Notes under the pieces: generated by a model
Database searches by the model: none
What the model saw: the letters and a program-made list of their open reading frames with translations, nothing else
Told to the model about the DNA's origin: nothing
From: Solibacter sp039934035
Lineage (GTDB): Bacteria; Acidobacteriota; Terriglobia; Bryobacterales; Bryobacteraceae
NCBI GenBank assembly: GCA_039934035.1
Contig: JBDTMZ010000027.1
Coordinates: 60,310 to 124,309, forward strand
Direction: 5' to 3'
DNA length: 64,000 bases
Shown here: in pieces, positions 16,924 to 26,900 of the stretch
How positions within the stretch are numbered: the stretch's first letter is position 1
Layout of the letters: each line of letters starts with the position of its first letter
Position numbers and translations under genes: made by a program

Positions 16924-18663
16924 ATGCTGAAACAGCGAAAATTGAAAAGTATCGGACTCTACCGGAGGGCGCTGGTCGCCGGACTGGCGATCGCGATCCT
17001 GGGGACGCTGCCTTCTTTCCGCCTCATGGCCGCCAAGTATTACCGGGACGACCCGATGGCTGTCGAACCGGAGACCCAGGACGCTTCCCGCGTGACGCCA
17101 TGGACGATCGATCTGTTTTACGATCTACTGCTGAACCTGTTCGCGCACCCGGGCACTCAACCGGGCAGCCGCGCACAAAACGTCAACACGATTGACGAAG
17201 TGCCGAACTCGAGTTGGTTCACCAACCGGATTCTGGCCCGTCCGCTCAGCATCGATGAAGCCGTGCGCGGACCGCTCGAGACCAACGGTCCTGCCGCCGG
17301 CGTGCTCACTGTTCTGAGGGCGAAGAGCGAAGGCGCCGCCCCCGGCTTCACCCTGCGTGATACGGCGGGCGAAACCTGGTTCGTGGCATTCGACCCCAAG
17401 AGCAATCCCGAAGCCGCCAGCGCCGCCGCGGTGGTTGCCATGCGCCTCTTCTGGGCGCTCGGTTATCATCAGGCCGAATACCAAATCAGCAGCTTGCGCC
17501 GCGACCGCCTTCAAATTGATAAGAGCGCGACCTTCGATCCAGTCTCAGGCAAGAGACGCCCGATGACTATCCACGACATTGACCCCGTACTGGCGAAGGC
17601 GGCGCAAAATGCGGATGGCTCTTATCGAATCCTCGCCAGCCGTCTTCTTCCCGGCAAAATCCTCGGCGGCTTCAAGTATTTCGGCACCCGGCCCGACGAC
17701 CCCAACGACATCGTCCCTCACGAGCAGCGGCGGGAACTGCGGGCTCTTCAAGTTTTTGGGGCGTGGACGAACCTTGTGGACATCAAAGCCCTTAACACCA
17801 TGGACACGCTGATCACTGAGAATGGCAAGGCGCGCGTGCGCCACTACCTGCTGGATGTCGGTTCCACGTTCGGCATCGGCGCCAATGGTCCACGGGAGTG
17901 GTTTGAGGGTTACGAACACCTCTTCGAGAAGGACAAGGCCTTGAAGCGAATGTACACCATGGGCTTATACCTTCAGCCTTGGCAGACCGTGAAATACCAG
18001 GATAACCAGTCGATCGGCCTTTTCGAGGGCGACCGATTCGACCCGCTCGTCTGGAAGAGCAGAGTCCCGGCTGCGGCCCTGCTTCAAGCCGACGACGATG
18101 ATACGTTCTGGGCGGCACGGCGTGTGATGGCATTTAGCGACGACATGATTCGCGCGCTCGCAAAAACGGGAAAGTACAGCGACCCGGCGGCGGAAAAACT
18201 GCTGGCTGATGTCCTGATCAAACGGCGGGACAAGATCGGGCAGGCGTACCTGACCCGCATCAATCCGCTGGTGAATTTTTCGCTGGATCCGTCCGGAGTG
18301 CTGAAGTTCGAGAACGCGGCGGTCCAGGCGGGCGTTGTGAAGGCGGCTTCCAGCTACGCGGCAGCATGGTCCGAACTGAATAACGAATCCACCGTTTCCC
18401 GTGCCCTGGGAGAGACCAAGGGCTCCGACCGGCTCACCGCTCCTCAGGGCCTGCCGCAAACAACCGGAGCGTATGTGGTTGCCGAGGTGCGTGTGGTGGA
18501 TTCGGCCTATCCGAACTGGGCGAAGCCGGTCCGGGTGACATTCCGACGGCTGGATAACGGATGGAAGCTGGTTGGCCTGGAACGTATGCCGAAGGAAAGT
18601 GTGGCTCAGACGCTGGCGCGCGGCATTCCGGCGGGGACCAGGGAACCGGTTGCCGGCTTGTAG
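16924..18663 (+). CDS. exported protein with kinase-like (HipA/PI3K-fold) motifs
   Basis: No described function, 579 residues. I chose ATG 16924 (AGGCG nine bases upstream), which gives a basic N-terminus followed by a hydrophobic export segment (ALVAGLAIAILGTLPSF). The middle has the spacing of an atypical kinase active site: Asp286 and Asn291 in VDIKALNTMD and Asp311 in LLDVGSTFG, resembling the DxxxxN...D pattern of HipA, FAM20 and PI3-kinase folds. The nucleotide-binding Lys that I would expect in WFVAFDPKS appears as Ala, so activity is doubtful unless another Lys serves. The C-terminus is a mixed domain ending in VTFRRLDNGWKLVGL. The pairing with the barrel at 15644 suggests action in the periplasm or outside. 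Confidence 0.6.
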   Translation: MLKQRKLKSIGLYRRALVAGLAIAILGTLPSFRLMAAKYYRDDPMAVEPETQDASRVTPWTIDLFYDLLLNLFAHPGTQPGSRAQNVNTIDEVPNSSWFTNRILARPLSIDEAVRGPLETNGPAAGVLTVLRAKSEGAAPGFTLRDTAGETWFVAFDPKSNPEAASAAAVVAMRLFWALGYHQAEYQISSLRRDRLQIDKSATFDPVSGKRRPMTIHDIDPVLAKAAQNADGSYRILASRLLPGKILGGFKYFGTRPDDPNDIVPHEQRRELRALQVFGAWTNLVDIKALNTMDTLITENGKARVRHYLLDVGSTFGIGANGPREWFEGYEHLFEKDKALKRMYTMGLYLQPWQTVKYQDNQSIGLFEGDRFDPLVWKSRVPAAALLQADDDDTFWAARRVMAFSDDMIRALAKTGKYSDPAAEKLLADVLIKRRDKIGQAYLTRINPLVNFSLDPSGVLKFENAAVQAGVVKAASSYAAAWSELNNESTVSRALGETKGSDRLTAPQGLPQTTGAYVVAEVRVVDSAYPNWAKPVRVTFRRLDNGWKLVGLERMPKESVAQTLARGIPAGTREPVAGL

Positions 18664-18835
18664 ACTCGGCGGGGCAAGCACTCCGATAGTGCCTTGGATT
18701 CGTCTGTCTTCAATGGCCTCGATCGACTCTTCGGGACTGCTGTTCCGTTGCTGAAACGCTAACGCATGAAGCGGTTGGCCGGGGCCCTATCCTCGCGCAA
18801 CCGGCCGGGGAACAGAAGTTCTTCATAGGCGGTCT

Positions 18836-19633
18836 TCATCGTAGCGACACTTGAAGGCTCCCTGCGATCCCGCCTCCCGACGGATAAACCTGCCAGCCGA
18901 ACCTGGACGGCTTTTCCGAACGCATGCGCCTGGAAACTGTCTGGCCCACCAGGAAGCCGATGGCCGATCCGGCCGCCACGTCCGTGAGGTGATGTTTGCG
19001 TTCTTCCATGCGTGTCGACGAGACATAGGCGGCGATCAGGTAGCTCGGGATAGCGGCCTTCCAACCGTAGTGCTCGGCGACAACCGTAGCGAACATGAAG
19101 CTTTGGACGGCGTGACCTGACGGAAAGCCCCTGTGATCTTGCCCGTCCGGCCGGAGCCGGTGAAATCCGTACTTCATAGGCTCGGTGATCGCCGGAGTCA
19201 TGATCATTCCCTGGACCAGCGAATAGGAGAGTGACCTGAATTTGCGATCCTTGGATTTTCGGCTGATGCCAAACAGGGCTGCGCTGGCGCCGGAAAGCGT
19301 GAGTGCGTTGCCGATATACTTGCCGGGATCGGACCACATGCCCCACATTTCGCCGCGCGAGAAATGACGCTCCAGTTGCTGCTCCGGGGCTGTCGCGATG
19401 GCGGTCATCGCCGTTCCCGCCACTAATGGCGCGATGCTCTGCTTGTTGATGAGGCCCAGGAAATTCCCCCCGAGGTCTTTCAGAAACTCCCCCGCCGTGA
19501 GGTGGTGGTCCGGGTCAGCCGCCGGGTTTAGAAAGCCGGATGACGGCTGCCCCTGCAACGGGGACAACAGGAATAAGAGTGGCAGGAGCACGCGCCCTGC
19601 CGGGCGCAAGTAGGCGGTGCATGATTGCCTCAT
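18836..19633 (-). CDS. PAP2-family membrane phosphatase
   Basis: Lipid phosphatase of the PAP2 / type-2 phosphatidic acid phosphatase family, 265 residues. It would remove phosphate from a lipid or isoprenoid pyrophosphate at the outer face of the inner membrane. The three family motifs are visible: KYGFHRLRP (from 154), PSGH (171-174), and R208 with H214/H215 and D218 in RMEERKHHLTD. A signal peptide precedes (VLLPLLFLLSPLQGQ). There are fewer hydrophobic helices than in PgpB, so it may be more peripheral. It is a solitary gene, convergent with the kinase-like gene. Confidence 0.85.
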   Translation of the reverse strand: MRQSCTAYLRPAGRVLLPLLFLLSPLQGQPSSGFLNPAADPDHHLTAGEFLKDLGGNFLGLINKQSIAPLVAGTAMTAIATAPEQQLERHFSRGEMWGMWSDPGKYIGNALTLSGASAALFGISRKSKDRKFRSLSYSLVQGMIMTPAITEPMKYGFHRLRPDGQDHRGFPSGHAVQSFMFATVVAEHYGWKAAIPSYLIAAYVSSTRMEERKHHLTDVAAGSAIGFLVGQTVSRRMRSEKPSRFGWQVYPSGGGIAGSLQVSLR

Positions 19634-19844
19634 GTTGTTACGATGCTCGTCCCGTCAAAAAGAGGTGTGAAATTCACGTCTTGCCATTGATTTTAGACCG
19701 CCAACCCGCTGTTTGCATCAAGTCCCGGAGGTTTCCTTCCACGACATCCGGGTGCGGAACAGGAAACCGCATGCCGGCAAGATAATGTGACTCCCAATCC
19801 GGTCGAGGCATCGCACTCCGGGCAGGTTTTACGGGAACTGCGCG

Positions 19845-20092
19845 AACCCGGTGGAAATCGTCGCGACGCAACAGAGCGACCGGCTACGCATCGCTCGGGA
19901 AATTCCAGTGATCTTCCTGACTGCGATGCATGATGCCGTAATGCCGCGGACGTGATTCAACAGGTGACCGATGCTCTCGCCGGAAAAGTGGGAGCGAAGC
20001 GCCTGGATGCCCTGCGCAAGTCCGTGAGCGATTTTGACTTTGAAACTGCTCTGGACCAACTGCGCGAAGTCGTCACAGAGTGTGGTCTGTAA
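19845..20092 (+). pseudogene. decayed response-regulator remnant
   Basis: There is no intact frame, but two consecutive reading pieces look like broken signalling sequence. Near 19852-19948 a frame reads REIPVIFLTAMHDAV, which matches the beta-4 / switch region of receiver domains, and ends at TGA. In another frame, 19938-20092 reads VIQQVTDALAGKVGAKRLDALRKSV-type sequence ending DFETALDQLREVV, like the helical C-terminus of hybrid kinases. A frameshift between them would explain both. The match is by eye and short, so confidence is low. Confidence 0.35.
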
Positions 20093-20333
20093 GCGACTAA
20101 CGAACCCCACGTGACATCAGGCGCGAGCGGCAGGCCAGGAGGGCGGGTGTGAGGTCCAGTACGAACCTTCGGGAGACGGATCGATCACAATAAGGGTGTG
20201 TATGAGGCGAGATCTTTTACTGACGGCCGCGAGAATGGTGCACCAGGTCGTGCCGGCGCCACATCGTGCTATCGTCCTTAATAATGGTGTGCGGTTCGCG
20301 TCCGCTTTTTTGGGGCCGAATCAAGGGTGAACT
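20093..20333. other. no gene seen
   Basis: Together with 19634-19844 this flanks the response-regulator remnant. The short frames here have no family resemblance and no ribosome site. The promoter of the TPR gene should lie in it. Confidence 0.4.
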
Positions 20334-20918
20334 ATGCTTAGAATCCCCGTGATAATCCTGATGGGCTTCTGCTCTTCTGTTCTGCTCGCGGATACGGACC
20401 GCGGAGTGGAGCTCTACAATCAGGGCAAGTACGCCCAAGCCCAAGCCGAGCTTGCCAAAGTGGTCGAGAGCAATGCGGACGATGCGCGGGCACGCCGGTT
20501 TCTGGGTTTGGCTTTGGTCGAACAGCACAAACCGTCAGAGGCGCAAGAGCACTTGGCCAAAGCCGACGAACTGGAGCCCGGCGGCGATTCCAAGCTGGCC
20601 TTGGCGCGCATGTACATCGAGCAGAAGGATTTCGACAAGGCGGAAGAACTTCTCAAGGACGCCGAAGGCGAGAATCTCAATTATGTGCGCGGGCTATTGC
20701 AGCTCAATCGCCAACAGTACAAGGAAGCGGCGGCGAGCCTGGAGAGTTTTCTTCAGAACCATCCCAATCATCCGTATGCGCACTACTATGCCGGGCTCGC
20801 CTATAACGGCGCCAAGCGTCCCGACAAAATGCTGACTCAATTCGAGATGTTCATGAGGATCAAGCCCGACGCTCCGGAAGCCAAAAAGGTGCGTGCTGTA
20901 CTGACCACCGGGCACTAG
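20334..20918 (+). CDS. periplasmic TPR protein
   Basis: Secreted or periplasmic tetratricopeptide protein, 194 residues. A short signal peptide (IPVIILMGFCSSVLLA) is followed by about four helical repeat pairs: GVELYNQGKYAQAQAELAKV, ARRFLGLALVEQHKPSEA, LARMYIEQKDFDKAEELL and YAHYYAGLAYNGAKRPDKM. TPRs are protein-binding scaffolds. Only four bases separate its stop from the start of the giant TamB-BamA-like gene, and the downstream ribosome site AGGTGG overlaps the end of this gene, so the two are almost certainly cotranscribed. It may therefore assist outer-membrane assembly, as BamD-like TPR proteins do, though it has no lipobox. Confidence 0.82.
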   Translation: MLRIPVIILMGFCSSVLLADTDRGVELYNQGKYAQAQAELAKVVESNADDARARRFLGLALVEQHKPSEAQEHLAKADELEPGGDSKLALARMYIEQKDFDKAEELLKDAEGENLNYVRGLLQLNRQQYKEAAASLESFLQNHPNHPYAHYYAGLAYNGAKRPDKMLTQFEMFMRIKPDAPEAKKVRAVLTTGH

Positions 20919-20922
20919 GTGG

Positions 20923-23900
20923 TTGCCGAGATTGCTGCGCTCGCGCAAGGTTCACATTGCGGTCTTCGGAGCGGCGGGGCTCCTGGCCTTAGTTGGCCTC
21001 ATCCTGGGTGTGCTGCACACGCCCGCGGCGAAACAAATCGCGCTCCGTCAAGCCGTTCTCGCGTTGCGAAAACAGGGAATTGGGCTCGAGGCTTCGAAGC
21101 TGGACTACAGTCTGTTCAGCCAGTGGGTGGAGATGCGGGATGTGCGGGTGCAATCGCTGGCAGCGACCGGTTTGCCGCCCATCGCGCTGGTGGATCGCAT
21201 ATCGGTCCAGCTTGACTTGCGGCGCGCCCTTTCGGGAGAGTACCACCTCGAAGACGCCGTTCTGAAGAACCTCCGCGTTCAACTTTTCATCGCGGAGGAT
21301 GGCCGCGACAACATCCCGAGGCCGCCTGGCAAGACGAGTTCGCAACCGGTCGAGTACCTGGTGAAGCGGCTGGGGATTTCCGGCGGCGAGTTCCAATTCG
21401 AGGATCGCCGTCAGCAGGTCTCCGCAGTCGTGCCCATCGAGAGTGTGCAGGTCACCGGAGACCCGCTCACGCGGAAGCATCATGCCGAGGTGCGGATCCG
21501 GGAGGGCGGTCGCATCACTCGCAATGGCCGATCCCTGGCGATAAATGCCGTGAGTGCTCAGGTGAATTTCGCCGATCCGCGGTTCGATCTGAGCGCGCAA
21601 ACCATGATGAACGCCGGTTCCGTGGCGGAATTTGGCGGGCTCGCGTGGAAATCGAGTGGAGACGTGAATGTTGCGGTAACGGCCGCCGGCGCGCTGGACG
21701 CGTTTACGGCCAGGGTGCGCGTTCGTGGCGATAACCTCGCACTGGGCGACATTCGCAGTGTCGGTTTGGATATAAACGCCGGGTACAACTCTGTCACGGG
21801 AATGGCGAGCCTGGACTCCGCGGAAGTGAGCGCTCCGTGGGCGAAGATTCGCGCGCGAGGAGACGCCGATCTAAGCCCTGCCGCACGCGAAGGCCATGCA
21901 CATTTCAGCGCGGCGGAAGTGGACCTCGCGCGGGCATCCGCGCTGCTGGGTTCGAAGCAATCTATCGCGAGTATCGCGTCGGCTGAAGGCGATGTTCATT
22001 GGCCGGGCCTACGGTTCGAGGATGCCGAAGGGGCAGCGGTGGTGAGGACGCGCGGGGATGTGGACGCGACGGCGCGAGTGGTCTTCGCGGGCAACCGGCT
22101 CGCGGTGAACCTCGACGATGTTCGAGCGTGCGGGGTCACGCTCACGGGCCAGGTGGCGCTCTCCGCAGGCAAGTCCCTGGCGGGAGAAGTTAAGCTATCC
22201 GCCCCACACCTCGCTACTTCAATCGCAGGGGTCGAGGAGTTCCTCGGGTATGCTCGGGGAACCTTGGTGGGGACCCCGATCGATGGGTCGCTCTCGGCGA
22301 CGGCCCAACTCGCCGGCACAGTCCAATCGCCCACGGCAGCCGTTCAGTTTACGGCTTCGGATATCGCCTCGGGCGACTTCCACGGCGTAACGGCCGAGGT
22401 ATCGGGGAATTATGCGCCGGCAAAGATTTCCATCCAGCGCGCAACCCTCGGGTGGCAGAACCAGGTTGTGTCCGCCGAGGGAACTATCGGGCTTGGCTCG
22501 CAACGGACGCTCCAACTCGCCGCGACAGCCGAACGCGTTTCCATTCCCGAGGTGTTGGCCGGGCTGGGTTACGCAGACCTGCCGCTGACAGGGCAATTGA
22601 ACTTGCAGGCCGCAGTGAACGGCACTACGGAGGCGCCCTACGTTTCTGTCGCCGTCACGGGCCGCGCACTCTCGGCGTACCGGCAGCCACTGGGTGATCT
22701 ACGGGCCGAGGCGAATATACAAGGACATCAGCTCGCAATCACCGGCTTCCATCTTGCAGGCGATGGGCTCCAAGCTTCGGCGGGATACGACCTGGACAGC
22801 AGGCAGTATCAGTTCGAGGCGCAGGCGCGCGATTTTGAACTCACAGGCCTGACATTGCCGGACGGGTCTGCGATTCGCGGCAGGATCCGACTCGACGCGA
22901 CGAGCCGGGGTACGGTCGGCGACCCGTCCGGCAAGCTGAAGTTCTCCGGCGAGAACGTCGATGTCGCAGGGCAGGAAGTCGGTCGCGTCGAAGCGGCCAT
23001 AACGGTCGCGAACCAGAGAGCCGAGATTGAGGCGTCGATTCCTCGATGGAACCTGATTGCAACGGGCGATGCCGGCCTGCGCGATCCTTATCCTGCAAGA
23101 GTTCAAGTTCGTGTGAACCGGTTGGATGTCGCGCAACTGCCGGTCAAGCTGGAAGGCCCGATCGAGGGCGTTGTCTCGGCGCTCCTCTCCGCGACTGGCG
23201 AGCTGAAGAATGTGCGCAAGGCGACCGCGCGAATGGATGTCTCCGAGTTCGATATCAAGTTCAGGGACGAGCCTGTCCATGCCGAACCGTTCACGATCTC
23301 CTATAGCCCCATCCCGGGCGCCATCGCGTTGGATTCTGTAACCCTGACGGCGGCCGGCTCCCAAATCCAAGCCAGCGGAGTTGTACCATTGGATTCCGCG
23401 GCGGCCGAAGGCATCCTGCACGTTCAGGCCAAGCTGGACCTGCCGGGACTGGCGCGATTGCTGCCGAGTGCGAACCTCAACGTACAGGGCACGGCCTCGG
23501 TGTCGGGCGACGTTCGCGGTACCTTTCAGCATCTGGATCCGAATATCGCTCTTTCGGTCGAAAGTCCTCTGATTGGGCCCCAGGGGCTCCGGCCAGCGGT
23601 ATCGAATGTCAGCGTGAGGGGCCGAATCCAAGACGGGGCTCTCGATATCGAAAGCGCCTCTGCAACGTGGGGCGGGGCAGCCGTGACGGTGACGGGCGTT
23701 ATTCCGTTCGCTGTACTGCCCAAGGATTTGCCAATCGATTTGGCTCGGCGGCCAGGTCCCGCGCGCCTGCGTGCGGACATTCAAAACCTCGACCTGGCTA
23801 AGCTCGACGGCGCGCCAGAGGGCCTGCAGGGTTCGGTGAGCGCTCACCTGGAAGCGGAAGCCGAACAGGCTGACGTCAACGCCATCAGGGCGACCCTCTC

Positions 23901-26900
23901 CTTTCCGGAGTTGCGGGCCAAGCTCGACGCGTACTCCATCGCACAAGACGGTATATCGGAGCTTGCACTCAAGGACGGCGTCGTTGAAGTACGGCATTTC
24001 AAGCTTGCCGGTCCGGCCACGGCGATGGAACTCAGCGGCTCGGCCCACATCGGCGGCTCACAGGCAATCGACTTGCACCTCGACGGTCAGATGGACGCCT
24101 CTGTCGCCAACATGTTTACGGACGCCTTTCGCACCCACGGACCTACCGAAATCCACGCTGCGGTGGGGGGCTCGCTGAGTCAACCACAGGCGAAGGGATA
24201 CGTCCAGGTCGCCGATGGGCAGTTCGCGATCCAGGATCCGCGCGTGGCCATCGAGGGACTCAATCTGCGAGTGGACCTGGAGGGCGACCGGGCTACGATC
24301 GCACGACTGGACGGCCAGATGAATGGGGGTTCACTGAGCGGGCGAGGCTCCGTGACGGTTGGCGGAGGTTCGCTGAAGGATTCGGATGTATCGCTGCGCG
24401 CCCAGGATGTCTACCTGGATTATCCCGCCGGTCTCAAAACGATCTCTGACATACAGCTTCAGCTCAAGAGTCTGGCTGGTATCTTTGCCCTGCGCGGAAC
24501 CGTTCTGATCAAGGAAGGCCGTTTCACCGACGACCTCAACTTCGATACAGGGATCCTGGCGGCGGCCACGGCGCCGCGCGGCCTTGCCATCGACGAGCAA
24601 CGCAACCCGCTGCTCGATTCCGTGCGCTTTAACATCGGCATCGTGACCCAGGATCCCATCACCATACAGAACAACCTGGCGAAGGCCGAGGTCACCACGC
24701 AACTGGTGCTGCTCGGCAGCCCTTACGAACCGGGACTGGCGGGACGTCTGATTATCGAAGAGGGCAGCGAACTCACCTTGCAGGAGCGTCGCTATCAGGT
24801 GAGCCGCGGTATCGTCACGTTCACCAGCGAGCGCCGGATCGAACCCAACCTGAATATCGAAGCAACCACGACGGTTCCCAATTTTGACGTGACCCTGCGC
24901 GTCACGGGCACGCCCGGCGACACCAAAACCGAGCTCTCGTCCAACCCCGTCTTACCGGAGCCGGATATCTTGGCGCTACTGGTGACGGGCAAGACACTGG
25001 ACGAGATTCGCGGCCAGGAGTTTCAAGTGGCACAGGCCCAGGTGCTCTCCTACGTGACCGGCCGGGTGGGGTCCAGTCTCGGGCGGCAGGTGGAAAAGGT
25101 CACCGGGTTAAGCCGGGTGCGGGTGGAGCCCAGCCTGATCGCGGCCGAAACCAACCCGGGAGCGCGCCTCACGATTGGGCAGGATTTCACTCGCCAGTTG
25201 CACCTGGTGTACTCGATGGACCTGGTGGACAGTTCCGACCAGATTTGGGTGGTGGAGTACGACGTCCGGAAACGCTTCGTGACGCGGGGCGCGCGGCAAT
25301 CGGACGGCAGCTTCCGCTTAGACTTCCATCACGATCTGCACCTTGGCGGCGGGCCCGGCTCCTCACAGCAGTCCTCGGCGTTACGCCCAACCCGTCACAT
25401 CGGACAAATCGCGATTTCGGGTAACAGCCGGTTTCCCGAATCGCAGATTCTGCAGAAACTGAAGGTGCAGCCAGGCGATCGGTACGATTTCTTCAAATTG
25501 CGTAAGGGCCTGGATCGCGTCGACAGCCTCTACATACGCGCAGGGCTGCTGGAATCGAATGTGCGCCTGCACCGGCAACAGACGGATCAGACGGTAAATC
25601 TGAACCTGAAGATCGACCCCGGGCCCAGGTTGGACTTTGTGTTCGAAGGCGCCGCAGTTCCGAAAGGGGTCCGGAAGCAAGTGGGAAAGGTGTGGGGCGC
25701 CGGGGTGTTCGATTCGCAGCGCAGCGAGGATGCCGCAGGCGTCCTGCGCTCCTGGTTGATCAAGAACCGCTACCTCACGCCAGCGATCCAGCCGCGAATT
25801 TCGACTCCAGCACCCGACGAGAAACGCGTGTTGTTCGATATCGAACGCGGGCCACGTTCAGAGCACGTGGAATGGGTTTTCGAAGGCGCGCGCGGAATCG
25901 AGCAGGGACGCCTCCGGAAAGTGATCGAGAGCCAGGGAGTGGCGGATGACGTCCACACCAAACCTTCGAGGGTGACCGAGGTCTTGACGCAGTTCTACCG
26001 CGAGATGGGTTATCTTGACGCCTCCGTGGAGCGCCCGCACGATGAGTTGAATGCCGAGACGCACGACGCAAGGATAATTTTCCCGGTGAAAGAGGGTCCG
26101 CTCTATCGAGTCGGGACTGGACACTTCACTGGCAACCGGGCGCTCACGGACGCGGAACTGGCGGAGATTGCACCGTTGCCCGCCGGCGAGGAGTTCCGGC
26201 CGGTTCTGCGCGAGAACGCCGTGCAGCGCCTGCGTGACGAATACTGGGCGCGAGGATACAACGACGTAACGGTGGACGCCGAAGTTCAGCGTGTGCCAGA
26301 CGGAAGCCTGGTGGATCTGAACTTCCGGATTGTCGAGAACGCTCGCGGCGTGGTTTCGGAAATTGTCGTCGAGGGGAATCGCCATACCAGCGAGGGACTC
26401 ATCCGATCCCAGGTGCAGCTCAAGCCCGGCGACCCCGTGAACCTGCAAAGAATCGGCGATTCGCGGCGGAAGCTCTACAACACGGGCGCATTTGCCGCCG
26501 TGGAAATCAACCGGGAGGACCTGGCGGCTGATGCCACGGCCGCCGCGGGCGCGGATCATCCCGTTCGCTTGCGAGTGAAAGTCGAGGAGGTAACGCCCTT
26601 CGATTTGCGCTACGGCGGGTACTTTGACACAGAGCGCGGTCCCGGCGGGATGGTGGAAATCACCAATCACAATCTGCTGGGAGGTGCGCGTGTAGTCGGA
26701 TTGCGAGGCCGCTATGATTCGGAGCTTCACGAGGCGCGCCTGAATTTCAGCGAACCGCTGCTGACCCGTTTTCCGATCAAGACTGTGGCAGGCCTTTACT
26801 TGCGCCGGGAGATCACGGCGACGACTGAAGAGGTGTCTGGCTTCAACACGGACCGGTTCGGGGTCTCCGCCGTGCAGGAAGCTACTCTCGGCCGCTACAT

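Noticed and set aside
22699..24048. Minus-strand frame of 449 codons
   Set aside because: Shadow of the TamB part of the 20923 gene; no ribosome site and an unlikely amino-acid mix.
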